64,000 nt of DNA from positions 98,501 to 162,500 of the forward strand of contig JABMCL010001116.1 in the NCBI GenBank assembly GCA_018857735.1, given 5' to 3'. The notes beneath the pieces are model-generated. The model was not told the origin of the DNA, did not search any database, and saw only the letters and a program-made list of their open reading frames with translations. Position numbers and translations under genes: made by a program. Of this stretch, positions 12,101 to 22,029 are shown piece after piece (position 1 is the stretch's first letter; the number at the start of each line of letters is the position of its first letter). Source of the stretch: Alviniconcha marisindica. Its lineage: Eukaryota > Mollusca > Gastropoda > Provannidae.

Positions 12101-15100
12101 TATCTGTGTCTGTCTGCCTGCATGCCTATCTCTGTGTCTGTCTGCCTGCATGCCTATCTCTGTGTCTGTCTGTCTGCCTGCATGCCAATCTCTGTGTCTG
12201 TCTGTCTGTCTGCCTGCATGCCTATCTCTGTGTCTGTCTGCCTGCCTGCATGCCTATCTCTGTGTCTGTCTGTTTGCCTGCATGCATGTCTATCTCTGTG
12301 TCTGTCTGTCTGTCTGCCTGCCTGCATGCCTGTCTCTGTGTCTCTCTGCCTGCATGTGTGTCTATCTCTGTGTCTGTCAGTCTGCCTGCATGCCTATCTC
12401 TGTATCTGTCAGTCTGCCTTCCTACCTCTGCCTGCCTGTCTGCTTGTCTTCCTGCTGCTGTCTGTCTCTCTGCCTGTCTGTCTGTCTGCCTGCCTCTCTC
12501 TTTCTGTCTGTCTTTCTGCCTGCCCATATGTCTGTCTGCCAGTGTCTGTCTTTCTGCCTGCCTGTTGGTGTGTCTGTCTGTCTCTGTCTGTCTTGCCTGT
12601 CAGACTACCACTGTCTGTCCGTCTGTCTGTGTATCTGCTTGTCTGACTGCCACTGTTTGTCTGTCTGTCTACCTGCCTGTTTCTCTACTTGGTCTGTCTG
12701 CTTGTCTGCCTACCAGTGGTTGTCTCTGCCTGTCTCTCTGCTTGTCTGTCTAACTGCCTGCCACTGTCTGTCTTTTGCCAGCCTAGTTCATTGTTGCCAC
12801 ATTACCTTGTTGATCATTATTCTTTCAAACCAGACTGTCTTGTCGATCAGTGTTTATTGTTGTGTAGGACCACATTACCTTATTGATCATCCTTCTTTCA
12901 AACCAGACTGTCTTGTCGATCAGTGTTTATTGTTGTGTAGGACCACATTACCTTATTGATCATCCTTCTTTCAAACCAGACTGTCTTGTCGATCAGTGTT
13001 TATTGTTGTGTAGGACCACATTACCATATTGATCATCCTTCTTTCAAACCAGACTGTCTTGTCGATCAGTGTTTATTGTTGTGTAGGACCACATTACCTT
13101 ATTGATCATCCTTCTTTCAAACCAGACTGTCTTGTCGATCAGTGTTTATTGTTGTGTAGGACCACATTACCTTATTGATCATCCTTCTTTCAAACCAGAC
13201 TGTCTTGTCGATCAGTGTTTATTGTTGTGTAGGACCACATTACCTTATTGATCATCCTTCTTTCAAACCAGACTGTCTTGTTGATCAGTGTTTATTGTTG
13301 TGTAGGACCAGATTATATTGTTGATCATTATTCTTTTGAACCAGACTGACTTGTTGATCAGTGTTTATTGTTGTGTACAACCAGATTACCTTGTTCAATT
13401 TTTGATCATCCTTGTTGGTTTATTATGGATAAACTGTCTTGCTGATCAGTGTTGCTATTTGCTCTTTAATGTTAGACCATCTTGTTGATCAGTGTTGATC
13501 ACTGTTTGTTCTTTCGGGCCAGACTGTCTTGTTGATAGTGTTGATGTTTGTTCTTTAAGGCCAGAGTGTCTTGTTGATAGTGCTGATGTTTGTTCTTTAC
13601 GGCCAGAATGTCTTGTTGATTGTGCTGATGTTTGTTCTTTCGGGCCAGACTGTCTTGTTGATAGTGCTGATGTTTGTTCTTTACGGCCAGACTGTCGTGT
13701 TGATAGTGCTGATGTTTGTTCTTTACGGCCAGAATGTCTTGTTGATAGTGTTGATGTTTGTTCTTTACGGCCAGAATGTCTTGTTGATAGTGCTGATGTT
13801 TGTTCTTTAAGGCCAGACTGTCTTGTTGATAGTGCTGATGTTCTTTACGGCCAGAATGTCTTGTTGATAGTGTTGATGTTTGTTCTTTACGGCCAGAATG
13901 TCTTGTTGATTGTGCTGATGTTTGTTCTTTACGGCCAGAATGTCTTGTTGATAGTGCTGATGTTTGTTCTTTACGGCCAGACTGTCTTGTTGATAGTGCT
14001 GATGTTTGTTCTTTAAGGCCAGAATGTCTTGGTGATAGTGCTGATTGTTCTTTAAGGCCAGACTGTCTTGTTGATAGTGCTGATGTTTGTTCTTTATGGC
14101 CAGACTGTCTTGTTGATAGTGCTGATGTTTGTTCTTTACAGCCAGACTGTTGTGTTGATAGTGCTGATGTTTGTTCTTTACGGCCAGAATGTCTTGTTGA
14201 TAGTGCTGATTGTTCTTTAAGGCCAGACTGTCTGTTGATCAGTGCTGATGTTTGTTCTTTAAGGCCAGAATGTCTTGTTGATAGTGCTGATGTTTGTTCT
14301 TTAAGGCCAGACTGTCTGTTGATAGTGCTGATGTTTGTTCTTTACGGCCAGAATGTCTTGTTGATAGTGCTGATGTTTGTTCTTTACGGCCAGACTGTCT
14401 TGTTGATAGTGCTGATGTTTGTTCTTTACGGCCAGACTGTTGTGTTGATATTGCTGATGTTTGTTCTTTACGGCCAGAATGTCTTGTTGATAGTGCTGAT
14501 TGTTCTTTAAGGCCAGAATGTCTGTTGATAGTGCTGATGTTTGTTCTTTAAGGGCAGACTGTCTGTTGATCAGAATTGATGCCTTGTTGATCAGTGCTGC
14601 TGTTTGTTCCCTAAGGCTGGACTGTCTTGTCGGTCAGTATTTATGGTTAGACTCACTGTATTGACCTGTCTTCCTCTGTTCCAGCATCCACCTGTGTGTG
14701 ACCTTGCCAACAACCAAAGAGGGTGTGGCCGATGCCTTCATCGCTGATGTCAAGAAATGCATAACTGAAATCATGAAGGATCCAAAGGCTGATTGTGATG
14801 GAGCGGTTAGTTTGTAGTCCTATTTCGGTCTTACACATTTGCGTATGTCTGTCAGTGTTTGTGTGTGTGTGTATGTGTGCGCGCGAGTGCATGCGTGCAT
14901 GTGTGTGTGTGTGTGTTTTTACGTAGTTTTTCTTTGCATGGTGCTACCTACATTTAAATTAATTTTCTGATTGGGTGCTGTCTACATGAATTTGAGATAT
15001 TTTTCCCTGTTTTATTAGTCAGTCCATAAATAATAAAGGTGAGCAGCCCCATACTTTGGATAAGTCAACCTTCTGTTTGAAAAGATTGATTTTTCCATAC

Positions 15101-16137
15101 CTTTAATAAGTAGAACCTTGGATAAGTCGTGTCAATGAATGTTTTTTTTATCCCTGAGCAAGTTGATTTATTAGGAGAGTAATGTATTTCACGACTGGGT
15201 GCTATCTACACATACATTTTCTGACTGGGTGCTTGCTGTCTAAAGATTTTCTGACTGGGTGCTTGCTGTCTACAGATTTTCTGACTGGGTGCTTGCTGTC
15301 TACAGATTTTCTGACTGGGTGCTTTCTGCAGGTCTTTGTGGCTGGGTGCTCTCTGCGGGTGTATTATTTAGCTGGATGCTGCCTGCAGGTGTATTGTGTA
15401 ACTGGGTGCTACATCCAGATGTATTATGTAACTGGGTGCTACCTGCAGGTGTATTATGTAACTGGATGCTACATGCAGGTGTATTATGTAACTGGGTGCT
15501 ACCTGCAGATGTATTATGTAACGGTACTACCTGCAGATGTATTATGTAACGGTGCTACCTGCAGGTGTAGTATGTAACTGGGTGCTACCTGCAAGTGTAT
15601 TACATAACTGGGTGCTACCTGCAGGTGTAGTATGTAATGGTGCTACCTGCAGGTGTATTGTGTAACTGGGTGCTACCTGCAGGTGTAGTATGTAACTGGG
15701 TGCTACCTGCAGATGTATTGTGTAACTGGGTGCTACCTGCAGGTGTATTGTGTAACTGGGTGCTACCTGCAGGTGTAGTATGTAACTGGGTGCTACCTGC
15801 AGATGTATTGTGTAACTGGGTGCTACCTGCAGGTGTATTGTGTAACTGGGTGCTGCCTGCAGGTGTAGTATCTAACTGGGTGCTACCAGCAGGTGTATTA
15901 TCTAGCTGGGTGCTCTGTGTGGGTGTATTATTTAACTGGTACTACCTGCGGGTGTTATTTTGTTGACAGGGTGCCATCTATGGCATGGCGCAGACTATAC
16001 CCGACAGGTCACTGGTCAATGAAATCGCTGGCTGCTTCCTGGAGGCCTGCTACATCACCACCAACCCTGCCAACCCCAAGGCAACGCCCAACGGAGACCA
16101 CATTAGTAACGGGCTGATGAACCACAGGGCCAAGTGA
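485..16137 (+). CDS. SGPL1: Sphingosine-1-phosphate lyase, 14 exons seen, 5' end outside window
   Basis: Splits sphingosine-1-phosphate into hexadecenal and phosphoethanolamine, the exit step of sphingolipid catabolism; family members are PLP-dependent ER membrane enzymes with the catalytic domain facing the cytosol. Coding exons: 485-660, 1610-1649, 2957-2987, 3373-3501, 3700-3788, 4751-4787, 5810-5917, 6686-6748, 7076-7222, 9090-9210, 9890-10007, 11415-11561, 14685-14805, 15970-16137. All junctions are GT-AG and phases agree, except between exons at 1649 (phase 1) and 2957 (phase 2), where about 14 residues matching human 'AFWQEGRASGTVYS' are missing. Landmarks follow the animal enzyme in order: [23 protein letters not shown] (PLP phosphate loop), [16 protein letters not shown] (PLP lysine) with YGYAPKG in the next exon, GENGYVES, and GAIYGMAQT near the C-terminus. 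The N-terminal lumenal segment and membrane helix are not in the window. Stop is TGA at 16135. Recognition rests on similarity across the whole catalytic domain, so confidence is high. Confidence 0.96.
661..1609. repeat. Intron with CA microsatellite and TG-rich ~30-bp repeats
   Basis: About 990-1068 is (CA)n. From 1070 to 1600 a TG-rich repeat dominates, with clear ~30-base units (gatgatgtgtgtgtaggtga...) at 1380-1530. Each unit holds a 'gtgtgtag|gtgag' string resembling the true acceptor 'gtgtgcag|gttgag' at 1609. Reading frames over these stretches are repeat artefacts. Confidence 0.85.
1610..1649 (+). CDS. SGPL1: SGPL1 exon: [14 protein letters not shown]
   Basis: A 40-base exon between gtgtgtgcag and the strong donor gtaagc. 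It aligns with human 'SAVLEKLKEYSSM'. It ends in phase 1, so the next exon must begin with two bases of a codon. Confidence 0.88.
1680..2930. repeat. ~70-bp minisatellite, regular then degenerate
   Basis: Units contain ttgtattgggtaaa, catgctgtgttctctgtt and tacactgtgtaacacc. About nine regular copies occupy 1790-2400; shorter, diverged units (gggtaacatcactctgtgct) continue to about 2920. This fills the intron where one short SGPL1 exon is expected but not seen. Confidence 0.88.
2957..2987 (+). CDS. SGPL1: SGPL1 exon: [11 protein letters not shown]
   Basis: A 31-base exon after gtgctacag. With the split serine it reads [11 protein letters not shown], matching human 'SGEEKLTELLVK', and joins in phase 0 to TYGMFAW at 3373. 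The donor gtctgg is poor, which lowers certainty of the right border. Confidence 0.75.
3104..3225. repeat. GT microsatellite, imperfect
   Basis: (GT)n with periodic GGTGT interruptions, in an SGPL1 intron. Confidence 0.95.
3373..3501 (+). CDS. SGPL1: SGPL1 exon: [17 protein letters not shown]
   Basis: 129 bases, phase 0 at both ends. Encodes [17 protein letters not shown], then [17 protein letters not shown], nearly identical in pattern to the human enzyme. Donor gtcagt. Confidence 0.96.
3549..3660. repeat. 38-bp repeat, 3 copies, acceptor-like
   Basis: Units read gttgttataggtgatgcagg tgggcaattt. The string tag|gtgatgcaggtgggca resembles the true acceptor and exon start cag|gtgacatcagggggca at 3699, 40 bases downstream of the last copy. 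Confidence 0.75.
3700..3788 (+). CDS. SGPL1: SGPL1 exon: [13 protein letters not shown]-phosphate loop
   Basis: Encodes [20 protein letters not shown] and then GIKIPE, with AT of a split codon before donor gtaagc. The GGTES turn binds the PLP phosphate in this family. Confidence 0.96.
3789..3970 (+). repeat. 23-bp minisatellite copied from the exon end and donor
   Basis: The exon end atcaaaataccagagat|gtaagc is repeated about 7 more times every 23 bases (for example atcagaataccacagat|gtaagc), each with its own GT donor. Staying in the exon past the first donor meets an in-frame TAA at once. Confidence 0.9.
4255..4400. repeat. ~40-bp repeat (cccacaagtcatcaaacttt)
   Basis: Three to four degenerate copies of ttgcccaacacccacaagtc followed by atcaaactttactggtc in an SGPL1 intron. 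Confidence 0.75.
4751..4787 (+). CDS. SGPL1: SGPL1 exon: [12 protein letters not shown]
   Basis: 37-base exon after gtgttgcag. With the split codon it reads [13 protein letters not shown], matching human 'IVAPQSAHAAFNK'; the histidine pair lies near the cofactor in the family. Donor gtcagt. Confidence 0.94.
4795..5430. repeat. ~38-bp minisatellite, about 16 copies
   Basis: Units read aatctcatttgtcctgatct gaaagctggcttggtgta. The first copy starts within 10 bases of the donor; the right third is more diverged. Confidence 0.9.
5440..5780. repeat. Two short arrays (~36 bp and ~46 bp)
   Basis: 5440-5600 has four copies of gtccagtgagaggtgagaga gtggatgag. 5615-5780 has about four copies of gatgagtggtgaacaccaag tgtcaaggttct. 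The second array runs to 30 bases before the next acceptor. Confidence 0.85.
5810..5917 (+). CDS. SGPL1: SGPL1 exon: [16 protein letters not shown]
   Basis: 108 bases, phase 0. Encodes [17 protein letters not shown], then [17 protein letters not shown], matching human 'AASYFGMKIVRVPL...MRRAISRNTAM'. Donor gtgagt. Confidence 0.96.
5960..6190 (+). mobile_element. Probable tRNA-derived SINE
   Basis: tggctgagcggttaaggtgc resembles a Pol III A box and ggtttaaaccctggttca a B box, spaced as in a tRNA head, followed by an unrelated body (aaagaacccaaacctgcacc). Lies in an SGPL1 intron. Family not recognised. Confidence 0.5.
6686..6748 (+). CDS. SGPL1: SGPL1 exon: [17 protein letters not shown]
   Basis: 63 bases, phase 0; [15 protein letters not shown] matches human 'LVCSTPQFPHGVIDP'. 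Donor gtacgt. A 30-base poly-G tract follows at about 6798-6827. Confidence 0.96.
7076..7222 (+). CDS. SGPL1: SGPL1 exon: HVDSCLGGF and PLP lysine
   Basis: 147 bases, phase 0. Contains [12 protein letters not shown] (the aspartate contacts the PLP ring nitrogen), [18 protein letters not shown]. The final codon AAG is the Schiff-base lysine. Donor gtgaga. Confidence 0.97.
7245..7610. repeat. 36-bp minisatellite, about 9 copies
   Basis: Units read ggaaacaccctgcactgtgt ggggaacagctttgta. The first diverged unit (agccctgtgctgtgcgggta) starts about 15 bases after the SGPL1 donor. Confidence 0.9.
8030..8935. repeat. 41-bp minisatellite, about 21 copies
   Basis: Units read cagcagtacagagcagaaaa cagacttgaggcgaaggaag, alternating gtac/gcac variants. 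Both strands show long open frames because of the repeat, not because of coding. Confidence 0.93.
9090..9210 (+). CDS. SGPL1: SGPL1 exon: YGYAPKGSS
   Basis: Follows tttttttttttgcag. Encodes [15 protein letters not shown] and [19 protein letters not shown], one of the most conserved stretches of the family. Ends in phase 1; donor gtcagt. Confidence 0.97.
9211..9889. other. SGPL1 intron without an array
   Basis: Apart from a short (gtat)n after 9226 and (ttc)n at 9687-9706 I see no repeat, RNA or coding signal here. Confidence 0.6.
9890..10007 (+). CDS. SGPL1: SGPL1 exon: [23 protein letters not shown]
   Basis: 118 bases. Encodes [19 protein letters not shown] and [17 protein letters not shown], matching human '[26 protein letters not shown]'. 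The exon end cgatacatcactcagga|gtaagg is the source motif of the array that follows. Confidence 0.97.
10015..11085 (+). repeat. 28-bp minisatellite copied from exon end and donor, ~38 copies
   Basis: Unit cgatacatcccacaaggg taaggccacc matches the exon 3' end and donor (cgatacatcactcaggagtaaggct) at 20 of 25 bases. Degenerate units begin within 50 bases of the donor; copies are tight from 10180 on. Nearly every unit keeps a gtaagg. Three minus-strand frames are open, an effect of the repeat. Confidence 0.92.
11415..11561 (+). CDS. SGPL1: SGPL1 exon: [18 protein letters not shown]
   Basis: 147 bases with split codons at both ends. [18 protein letters not shown] and NSLQFPS match human 'FVFGNPQLSVIALGSRDF...NQLQFPP'. 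Donor gtcagc. Confidence 0.96.
11590..12780. repeat. ctgtctgcctgc-rich degenerate satellite
   Basis: Pyrimidine-rich repeat of gtctgtctgcctgc with embedded units (gctagtagtact at 11630-11870; atgcctatctctgtgt at 11970-12400). Long open frames on both strands are compositional. Confidence 0.9.
12785..13400. repeat. 73-bp minisatellite, about 8 copies
   Basis: Units read ccacattaccttattgatca tccttctttc aaaccagactgtcttgtcga tcagtgtttattgttgtgtagga, very uniform from 12870 to 13290. Confidence 0.93.
13490..14620. repeat. 42-bp minisatellite, about 27 copies
   Basis: Units read gttgatagtgctgatgtttg ttctttacggccagaatgtctt. It shares 'gactgtcttgt(c/t)gat' with the 73-bp array to its left, so one may derive from the other. 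Confidence 0.92.
14685..14805 (+). CDS. SGPL1: SGPL1 exon: [19 protein letters not shown]
   Basis: 121 bases after ctctgttccag. SIHLCVTLP aligns with human 'SIHFCITLL'; the helix [19 protein letters not shown] follows. Ends phase 0, donor gttagt. Confidence 0.95.
15182..15960. repeat. 30-bp minisatellite, about 25 copies
   Basis: Units read gtgtattgtgtaactgggtg ctacctgcag. The left end has a diverged form (ttttctgactgggtgcttgc). It runs up to 10 bases before the last SGPL1 acceptor. Confidence 0.92.
15970..16137 (+). CDS. SGPL1: SGPL1 last coding exon
   Basis: Follows ttttgttgacag. [20 protein letters not shown] matches human '[20 protein letters not shown]'. A hydrophilic tail ending NGLMNHRAK precedes TGA. 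Confidence 0.96.
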   Translation, partial: GAIYGMAQTIPDRSLVNEIAGCFLEACYITTNPANPKATPNGDHISNGLMNHRAK

Positions 16138-16800
16138 ATGGTCACCGCAGAGCCAGGCGAGGTGAAGAGGCATGAACGGAAGGAGTGATGAGGTGAACAA
16201 GTGGCCATGCCCTGTGGCTGAGGGGCTTCATGCAGCGTGAGATTATTCCATGTGCCTGTGCAGACTAGGGGTGCATTGTGGAGAGGAACGTCATCTGCTT
16301 CCAGCATTATAATGTGTAATATATATCTGTATCTGCATTCTACTTTGAGAAGTGATAATGCCATTGACACCAGATTTTTTTTTTTATGTCGACACAACTC
16401 TGTATTACAGGTTTGATGGGCACGACAGTCTCTTCAGCATCCTTCCTCACATTGTTGTCTTCTTCTTCCTTCATATACAGAACAGGGTTCTCAAGGAACC
16501 GTGTTGGTTCAGTGATGGAGTCTTTTGAGTAGGTTGTTTTCACTTGCAAAGTGGCTGCTCTGGTCAGATTTTTAACAGTACTTAAACAGCATTTGGAGAG
16601 CAGTGTAGAGTCAGGGGGGCAATGCACTGTGTCTGCAGCTACGCAGACCCATCTGGGATGCTTCCAGGGATGTTGTTGTGGTTCTCCAGGATAGAAGTTG
16701 ATTGCAGTTGCTTAGGGTGCTGTCTTTGCAGGTTTGAGATGCACATTTCTCTGCTTAGCTGAATGAGATAACATTCCAGAAAGTGTGCCAGCACACATGT
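16138..16800 (+). other. SGPL1 3' UTR and flanking DNA
   Basis: Presumed 3' untranslated sequence. I find no clear AATAAA near the stop, so the transcript end cannot be set. No other gene is visible. Confidence 0.4.
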
Positions 16801-16869
16801 TGCTGTGGAGTGTTCCATGGGGCTGAGATATATTGTTTGTGTGCAGTCCATACATTGCGCAAGATTCAC

Positions 16870-17440
16870 AGGAAGCACACAGTTCATTGATTGTACTCGC
16901 TTAATGAAGACTACACACTTCATAGATAATACACACTTCATAGATTGTACACACATTATTGAGAGTACACAGTTCATGGAGAACACACAGATCATAGGGT
17001 ACACACGTGTGAGGAGTAGTGAGCACACAGTTCACGTTGAGCACACAGATCATAGATTACGCCTACTTCATGGAGAGTACACAGTTCATAGATTATACAC
17101 AGTTCATGGAGAGTACACAATTCATGGAGAGTACACAGTTCATAGACTACACAATTCATGGAGAGTACACAGTTCATAGATTGTACACAGTTGATGGAGA
17201 GTATACTGTTCATGGAGAGCACACAGATCGTAGACTGCACACAGTTCATAGACTGCACACAGTTCATAGATTACACCTACTTCATAGAGAATGCACAGTT
17301 CCTAGATTGTAGACAGTTCATGGGTACACAAAGTTCAGGGAGAGTCCACAGTCATAGACTGCACACATTTAACAGAGAGTACACATTTGTGACAGCACCA
17401 ACAGAACTGCACACATTTAACTGAGAATACACATTTGTGA
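16870..17440. repeat. ~36-bp degenerate minisatellite (acacagttcatggagagt)
   Basis: Alternating half-units acacagttcatagattgt and acacagttcatggagagt, roughly 18 bases each, give many short reading frames on both strands. No coding support. Confidence 0.85.
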
Positions 17441-18660
17441 TGGCACCAACAAGCTACTATTATATACCAGTATTACATGTCTCAGTTGGCTCATTGTATG
17501 AACTGTGTGACTCGTTCCACTCCATCTCACATTGTTCTGTAATATAACCTCTTCCAATTTATGTCAGTTTATGGACTACCATGACTTATTCACCAAATGT
17601 GAGTTTACATTCACCATGCATACATGACTTATTCACCAAATGTGAGTTTACATTCACCATGCATACATGACTTCTTCACCAAATGTGTGTTTCCATTCGC
17701 CACACATGACTTACTCACAGAATGTCTGTCTGTTTACATTCACCAGTTGGCTTTGTCTGCAGTGGTGTAGGCCTCTTCACAGTGAACCCAAAGATTGTTT
17801 TCTTTTTGGGTTCAGGTGTGAGAGGTCAGGTGGCTCTTGGAATGGTGGTGGAGAGGGAGGGGATGCCTGCCGCAATATCCAGCTGATGCTTTCTCTCTGA
17901 GAGTTCTGTGTTGTGGGTCATTATGTGGGTGGGTGGTGGGAGATGAGGGTGAATGTGGGTGGGTTGGGAGGATGACTGTGGGGGTGGGTGGGGAGGGTGG
18001 GTGTTGGGGGTGGGTAGGTGAATGTGTGTCTGTGGAGGTGGGGTATTGGAGGGTGAATGGGTGGGGTGGGATGGGGAGGGTGAATGTGTGTGTGTGTGTG
18101 TGTGTGATGAAAGTTGGTCTTTTTATTCTCTCAGATCCTAGTATTTGACTGATGATGTCACTTTAATCAGAAGACTTCACTTTGGGCATAATTGGTATGT
18201 TACAGTTGGTGTCCAGTTCAGTTGAAAGTACCAGGAGATGGTTGTAGTCATGAAAACCAAATGCTTCAGTTGCTTTGAGTACGATGACACATGAGGGTGA
18301 CTTGCCCGTATTCCAAAACAATCACGCGAACATGCACAACTAACAAGGTCAACAGCTTCCTCTACTCCCCTTCCCCCCACCCCCATGTTTTCCTTCCCAT
18401 GTTGCGGATTGATATTGGTGTATGTATGCTCTTAAAGCATGAACGTATTGTATTCATGCTTCCAAATAATGTAAAAGTGGTGTGTTTTTAAATTTTTATT
18501 ATATTTTTAGTATTGACAGATTGAAAATGACAAATCCTTCTCTGTTGATACTGCATGTAGAGATGTTATGTGTACAGTATTGCTCACACATACGGGTTGC
18601 ACAGTCAATGCATGGGTCGGCTTCATATCTGAATCCAGTTGTTTTTTCATTGATTTGTGT
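17440..18660. other. Non-coding stretch, G-rich in the middle
   Basis: 17570-17760 holds about four ~40-base copies of gacttattcaccaaatgtga. 17830-18100 is G/GT-rich low-complexity sequence. Nothing else recognisable. Confidence 0.6.
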
Positions 18661-18664
18661 GAGC

Positions 18665-18985
18665 TGTGAAGATGTCTATAGTTGTGAAAGAGTGGGCTGT
18701 GTGAACACATTGCCTTGTTGTGGAAGAGTGGGGTGTGTGTGATGAACACATTGCCCTGTTGTGGAAGAGCAGGCTATGTGAACACATTGCCTGTTGTGGA
18801 AGATCAGGCTATGTGAACACATTGCCCTGTTGTGGAAGATCAAGCCACGTGAACCCATTGCCCAGTTGTGGAAGAGCAGGCTACATTAACACATTGCCCC
18901 ATTGTGGAAGAGTGGGCTATGTGAACACATTGCCCCATTGTGGAAGAGCGGGCTACATGGACATCTTGTTCAGACGTTGAAGAGA
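18665..18985. repeat. ~40-bp repeat (ttgtggaagagcaggctatg)
   Basis: About eight copies of gttgtggaagagcaggctat gtgaacacattgcc, degenerate at the right. Confidence 0.85.
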
Positions 18986-19099
18986 GGCTATACTAATGTG
19001 TTGTCTATGCCTAAAATGATATCAAAGAATGGGCTATGTCAATATATTGTCAAAAGAGCAGATTATGTGAAGAGACTGGACATCGACTGTAAGGATGTG

Positions 19100-19620
19100 T
19101 GCAGTTGATGAGTGACATTGAGCATTAGGATGTGTGCAGTCTGAGTGACATTTGATGTTAGGACATGCGCAGTTATTAATATTGGGCATCTGAAATCAGG
19201 CATGTGAAATGTGCAGTTAGTGAGTTACGTTGAACATTAGGATGTGTGGAGTTATCGAGTGACACCAGTTGTTAGGACATATGTAGTTATTAATATTGGG
19301 CATATGAAATCAGGCATGTGAAATGTGCAGTTAGTGAGTTATGTTGAACATTAGGATGTGTGGAGTTATTGAGTGACACCAGTTGTTAGGACATATGTAG
19401 TTATTAATATTGGGCATATGAAATCAGGCATGTGAAATGTGCAGTTAGTGAGTTATGTTGAACATTAGGATGTGTGGAGTTATTGAGTGACACCAGTTGT
19501 TAGGACATATGTAGTTATTAATATTGGGCATGTGAAATCAGGCATGTGAAATGTGCAGTTAGTGAGTTACGTTGATTGTTAGGACATGTGAAGCATGTGC
19601 AGTGTCTAGTGACGTTGAAT
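19100..19620. repeat. Higher-order ~121-bp repeat
   Basis: A compound unit (gtgcagttagtgagttatgt tgaacattaggatgtgtgga ... agttattaatattgggcata) repeats about four times, at 19200, 19320, 19440 and 19555. Confidence 0.85.
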
Positions 19621-20215
19621 GTTAGAGCATATGAAGCATGCAGTTAGTGAGTTACATTGGTTGTTAGGTCATGTAAGACATGCAGTTAGTGAGTTACATT
19701 GGTTATTAGGACATGTAAAACATGCAGTTAGTGACTTACACTGGTTATTAGGACATGTAAAACATGCAGTTAGTGAGTTACATTGGTTGTTAGGACATGT
19801 AAAACATGCAGTTAGTGATTTACATTGGTTGTTAGGACATGTGAATCATGCAGTTAGTGATTTACATTGGTTGTTAGGACATGTAAAACATGCAGTTAGT
19901 GAGTTACGTAGATTGTTTGGACATGTAAAACATGTATTTACTGACTGACATCAAGTGTTAGGACATGTGAACCGTGCAGTTTTTGAGTTGCATTGATTGT
20001 CAGGATACATGAAACATGCAGTTTTTGAGTTGCATTGATTGTCAGGATACATGAAACATGCAGTTTTTGAGTTGCATTGATTGTCAGGATACATGAAACA
20101 TGCAGTTTTTGAGTTGCATTGATGGTCAGGATACATGAAACATGCAGTTTTTGAGTTGCATTGATGGTCAGGATACATGAAACATGCAGTTCTTCAGTGA
20201 CACTCACACTTAGGA
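19620..20215. repeat. 41-42-bp minisatellites, about 14 copies
   Basis: 19620-19935: ggttgttaggacatgtaaaa catgcagttagtgagttaca. 19940-20200: ttgtcaggatacatgaaaca tgcagtttttgagttgcat. Both are variants of one ancestral unit shared with the array to the left. Confidence 0.9.
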
Positions 20216-20654
20216 TGTGTGGAACAGTCAGTAACTGAATGAAAAACTGGTTAAACACAATGCCTGTTTATTAACTGTTTTGACTAACTGGATGTGTGAA
20301 CACTAGTCGCTGACTGACAGACTGCTTGAACATTGTGTCTGGTTATTAAATGATGTTATGTTTGAAATTTTTGTTTGGTATTGGTGAAGTTATGTTTAAA
20401 TATTTTGTTTTGGTATTGGTGAAGTTATGTTTGAATGTTTTGTTTTGGTATTGGTGAAGTGGATGTATGAACACATTGTGTGGTTATTGAGTAACACTAT
20501 GTTTGATGGTTTAGTTTGATATGGGTGAAGTCATGTTTTAATGTTTTGTTTTGGTATTGGTGAAGTGGATGTATGAACAATGGTCCTTGCATAACAGTTC
20601 CAACTTTTGTCTGGTTACAGAATAACTTACTGCTTGAACATACAGTGTTGTTAT

Positions 20655-21170
20655 TGAGTGTCAGAGTTGTAGACACCCATACAGGGGTACACAGACGATG
20701 ATGTAAGTGGTAGCCACAATTGTAAACTCCCATACAGGGGTACACAGACGATGATGTAAGTGGTAGCCACAGTTGTAGACACCCATACAGGGGTACATAG
20801 ATGATGGTGTCAGTGGTAGCCACAGTTATAGATACCCATACAGGGGTACATAGATGATGGTGTCAGTGGTAGCCACAGTTGTAGATACCCATACAGGGGT
20901 ACATAGATGTTGGTGTCAGTGGTAGCCACAGTTGTAGACATCCATACAGGGGTACATAGATGATGGTGTCAGTGGTAGCCACAGTTGTAGATACCCATAC
21001 AGGGGTACATAGATGTTGGTGTCAGTGGTAGCCACAGTTGTAGACACCCATACAGGGGTACATAGATGATGGTGTCAGTGGTAGCCACAGTTGTAGACAC
21101 CCATACAGGGGTACATAGATGATGGTGTCAGTGGTAGCCACAGTTGTAGACACCCATACAGGGGTACAAA
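20655..21170. repeat. 53-bp minisatellite, about 10 copies
   Basis: Units read gtagacacccatacaggggt acatagatgatggtgtcagt ggtagccacagtt. Highly uniform. Confidence 0.93.
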
Positions 21171-21638
21171 ATGCTATAACTGACAGTTCCGTGCACTTCA
21201 GCATATGCATGGCAGACAGCTTAGAGTTAGAGGGGCCTGATGTGAATGTGGTGGAGGTTGGGTCTGTGTGGGCCATTCTGGTCTGTTTCCATCAGCTTTG
21301 TCACACTTTTTTGTGGCAGTGGAGAAAAAGAGCTCATAGTCAGGTAGGAGCAATCAGAGATCTCTTCTTTTGTGGCATTACCTTCCTATTTAAAATTGAT
21401 TCTCTTTGGTTTGATTCACATTCTTATGTCATGAGTTTTGATTATGATCTAATCAAATCACAAAGTGTGTATTAAGTAAAAAACAACAACAATCAAACAA
21501 CAGAAGAACATTAATTTTTGATTGTAAATAATTTTTTTTTCCACTTTTTTTTTTTTTTTTTTTTTAAACATTTTTTTTTAATGCAGGCCATGCCAGATCA
21601 AATGAGAGGATCTCATTGTGTTTGTTATGCTTCTTGGT

Positions 21639-21686
<48 letters not shown>

Positions 21687-22025
21687 TGTGTGATTGTGTG
21701 ACTAATTGTATTTACATGATTACAGCCTTTTGGTCTGCTTATATTTGTTTTAAACTTTACACTTCAATCGTCTTATTTGTTGCCTGTATATTTCATCAGT
21801 TCATGCACCTGTGGAACACAACTTTCTGTTAAATCAAGCGCACTATTCTGTGCTGATGAGAGTTGTCAAAAGGGGTTAGCTGGAGGATAGAATGGAGCCT
21901 GTTTCACACAATGTGCCATCCTCAAATACTCAGATTTATATACTCAGCTTATATTCAGGCACTGTGGTTGAGCACGTCTCATTACATCAGACAGGTCTTA
22001 AAAGTGGGGAGGGCCTTGGCTGGGG
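21171..22025. other. Intergenic stretch with poly-T and CT microsatellite
   Basis: Poly-T at 21531-21566 and (CT)n at 21641-21680. No gene or further structure seen. Confidence 0.6.
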
Positions 22026-22029
22026 CTTC

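Noticed and set aside
11600..12959. Cysteine-rich frames up to 358 aa
   Set aside because: Translation of ctgtctgcctgc repeats (SVCLPAC pattern) in an SGPL1 intron; not a cysteine-rich secreted protein.
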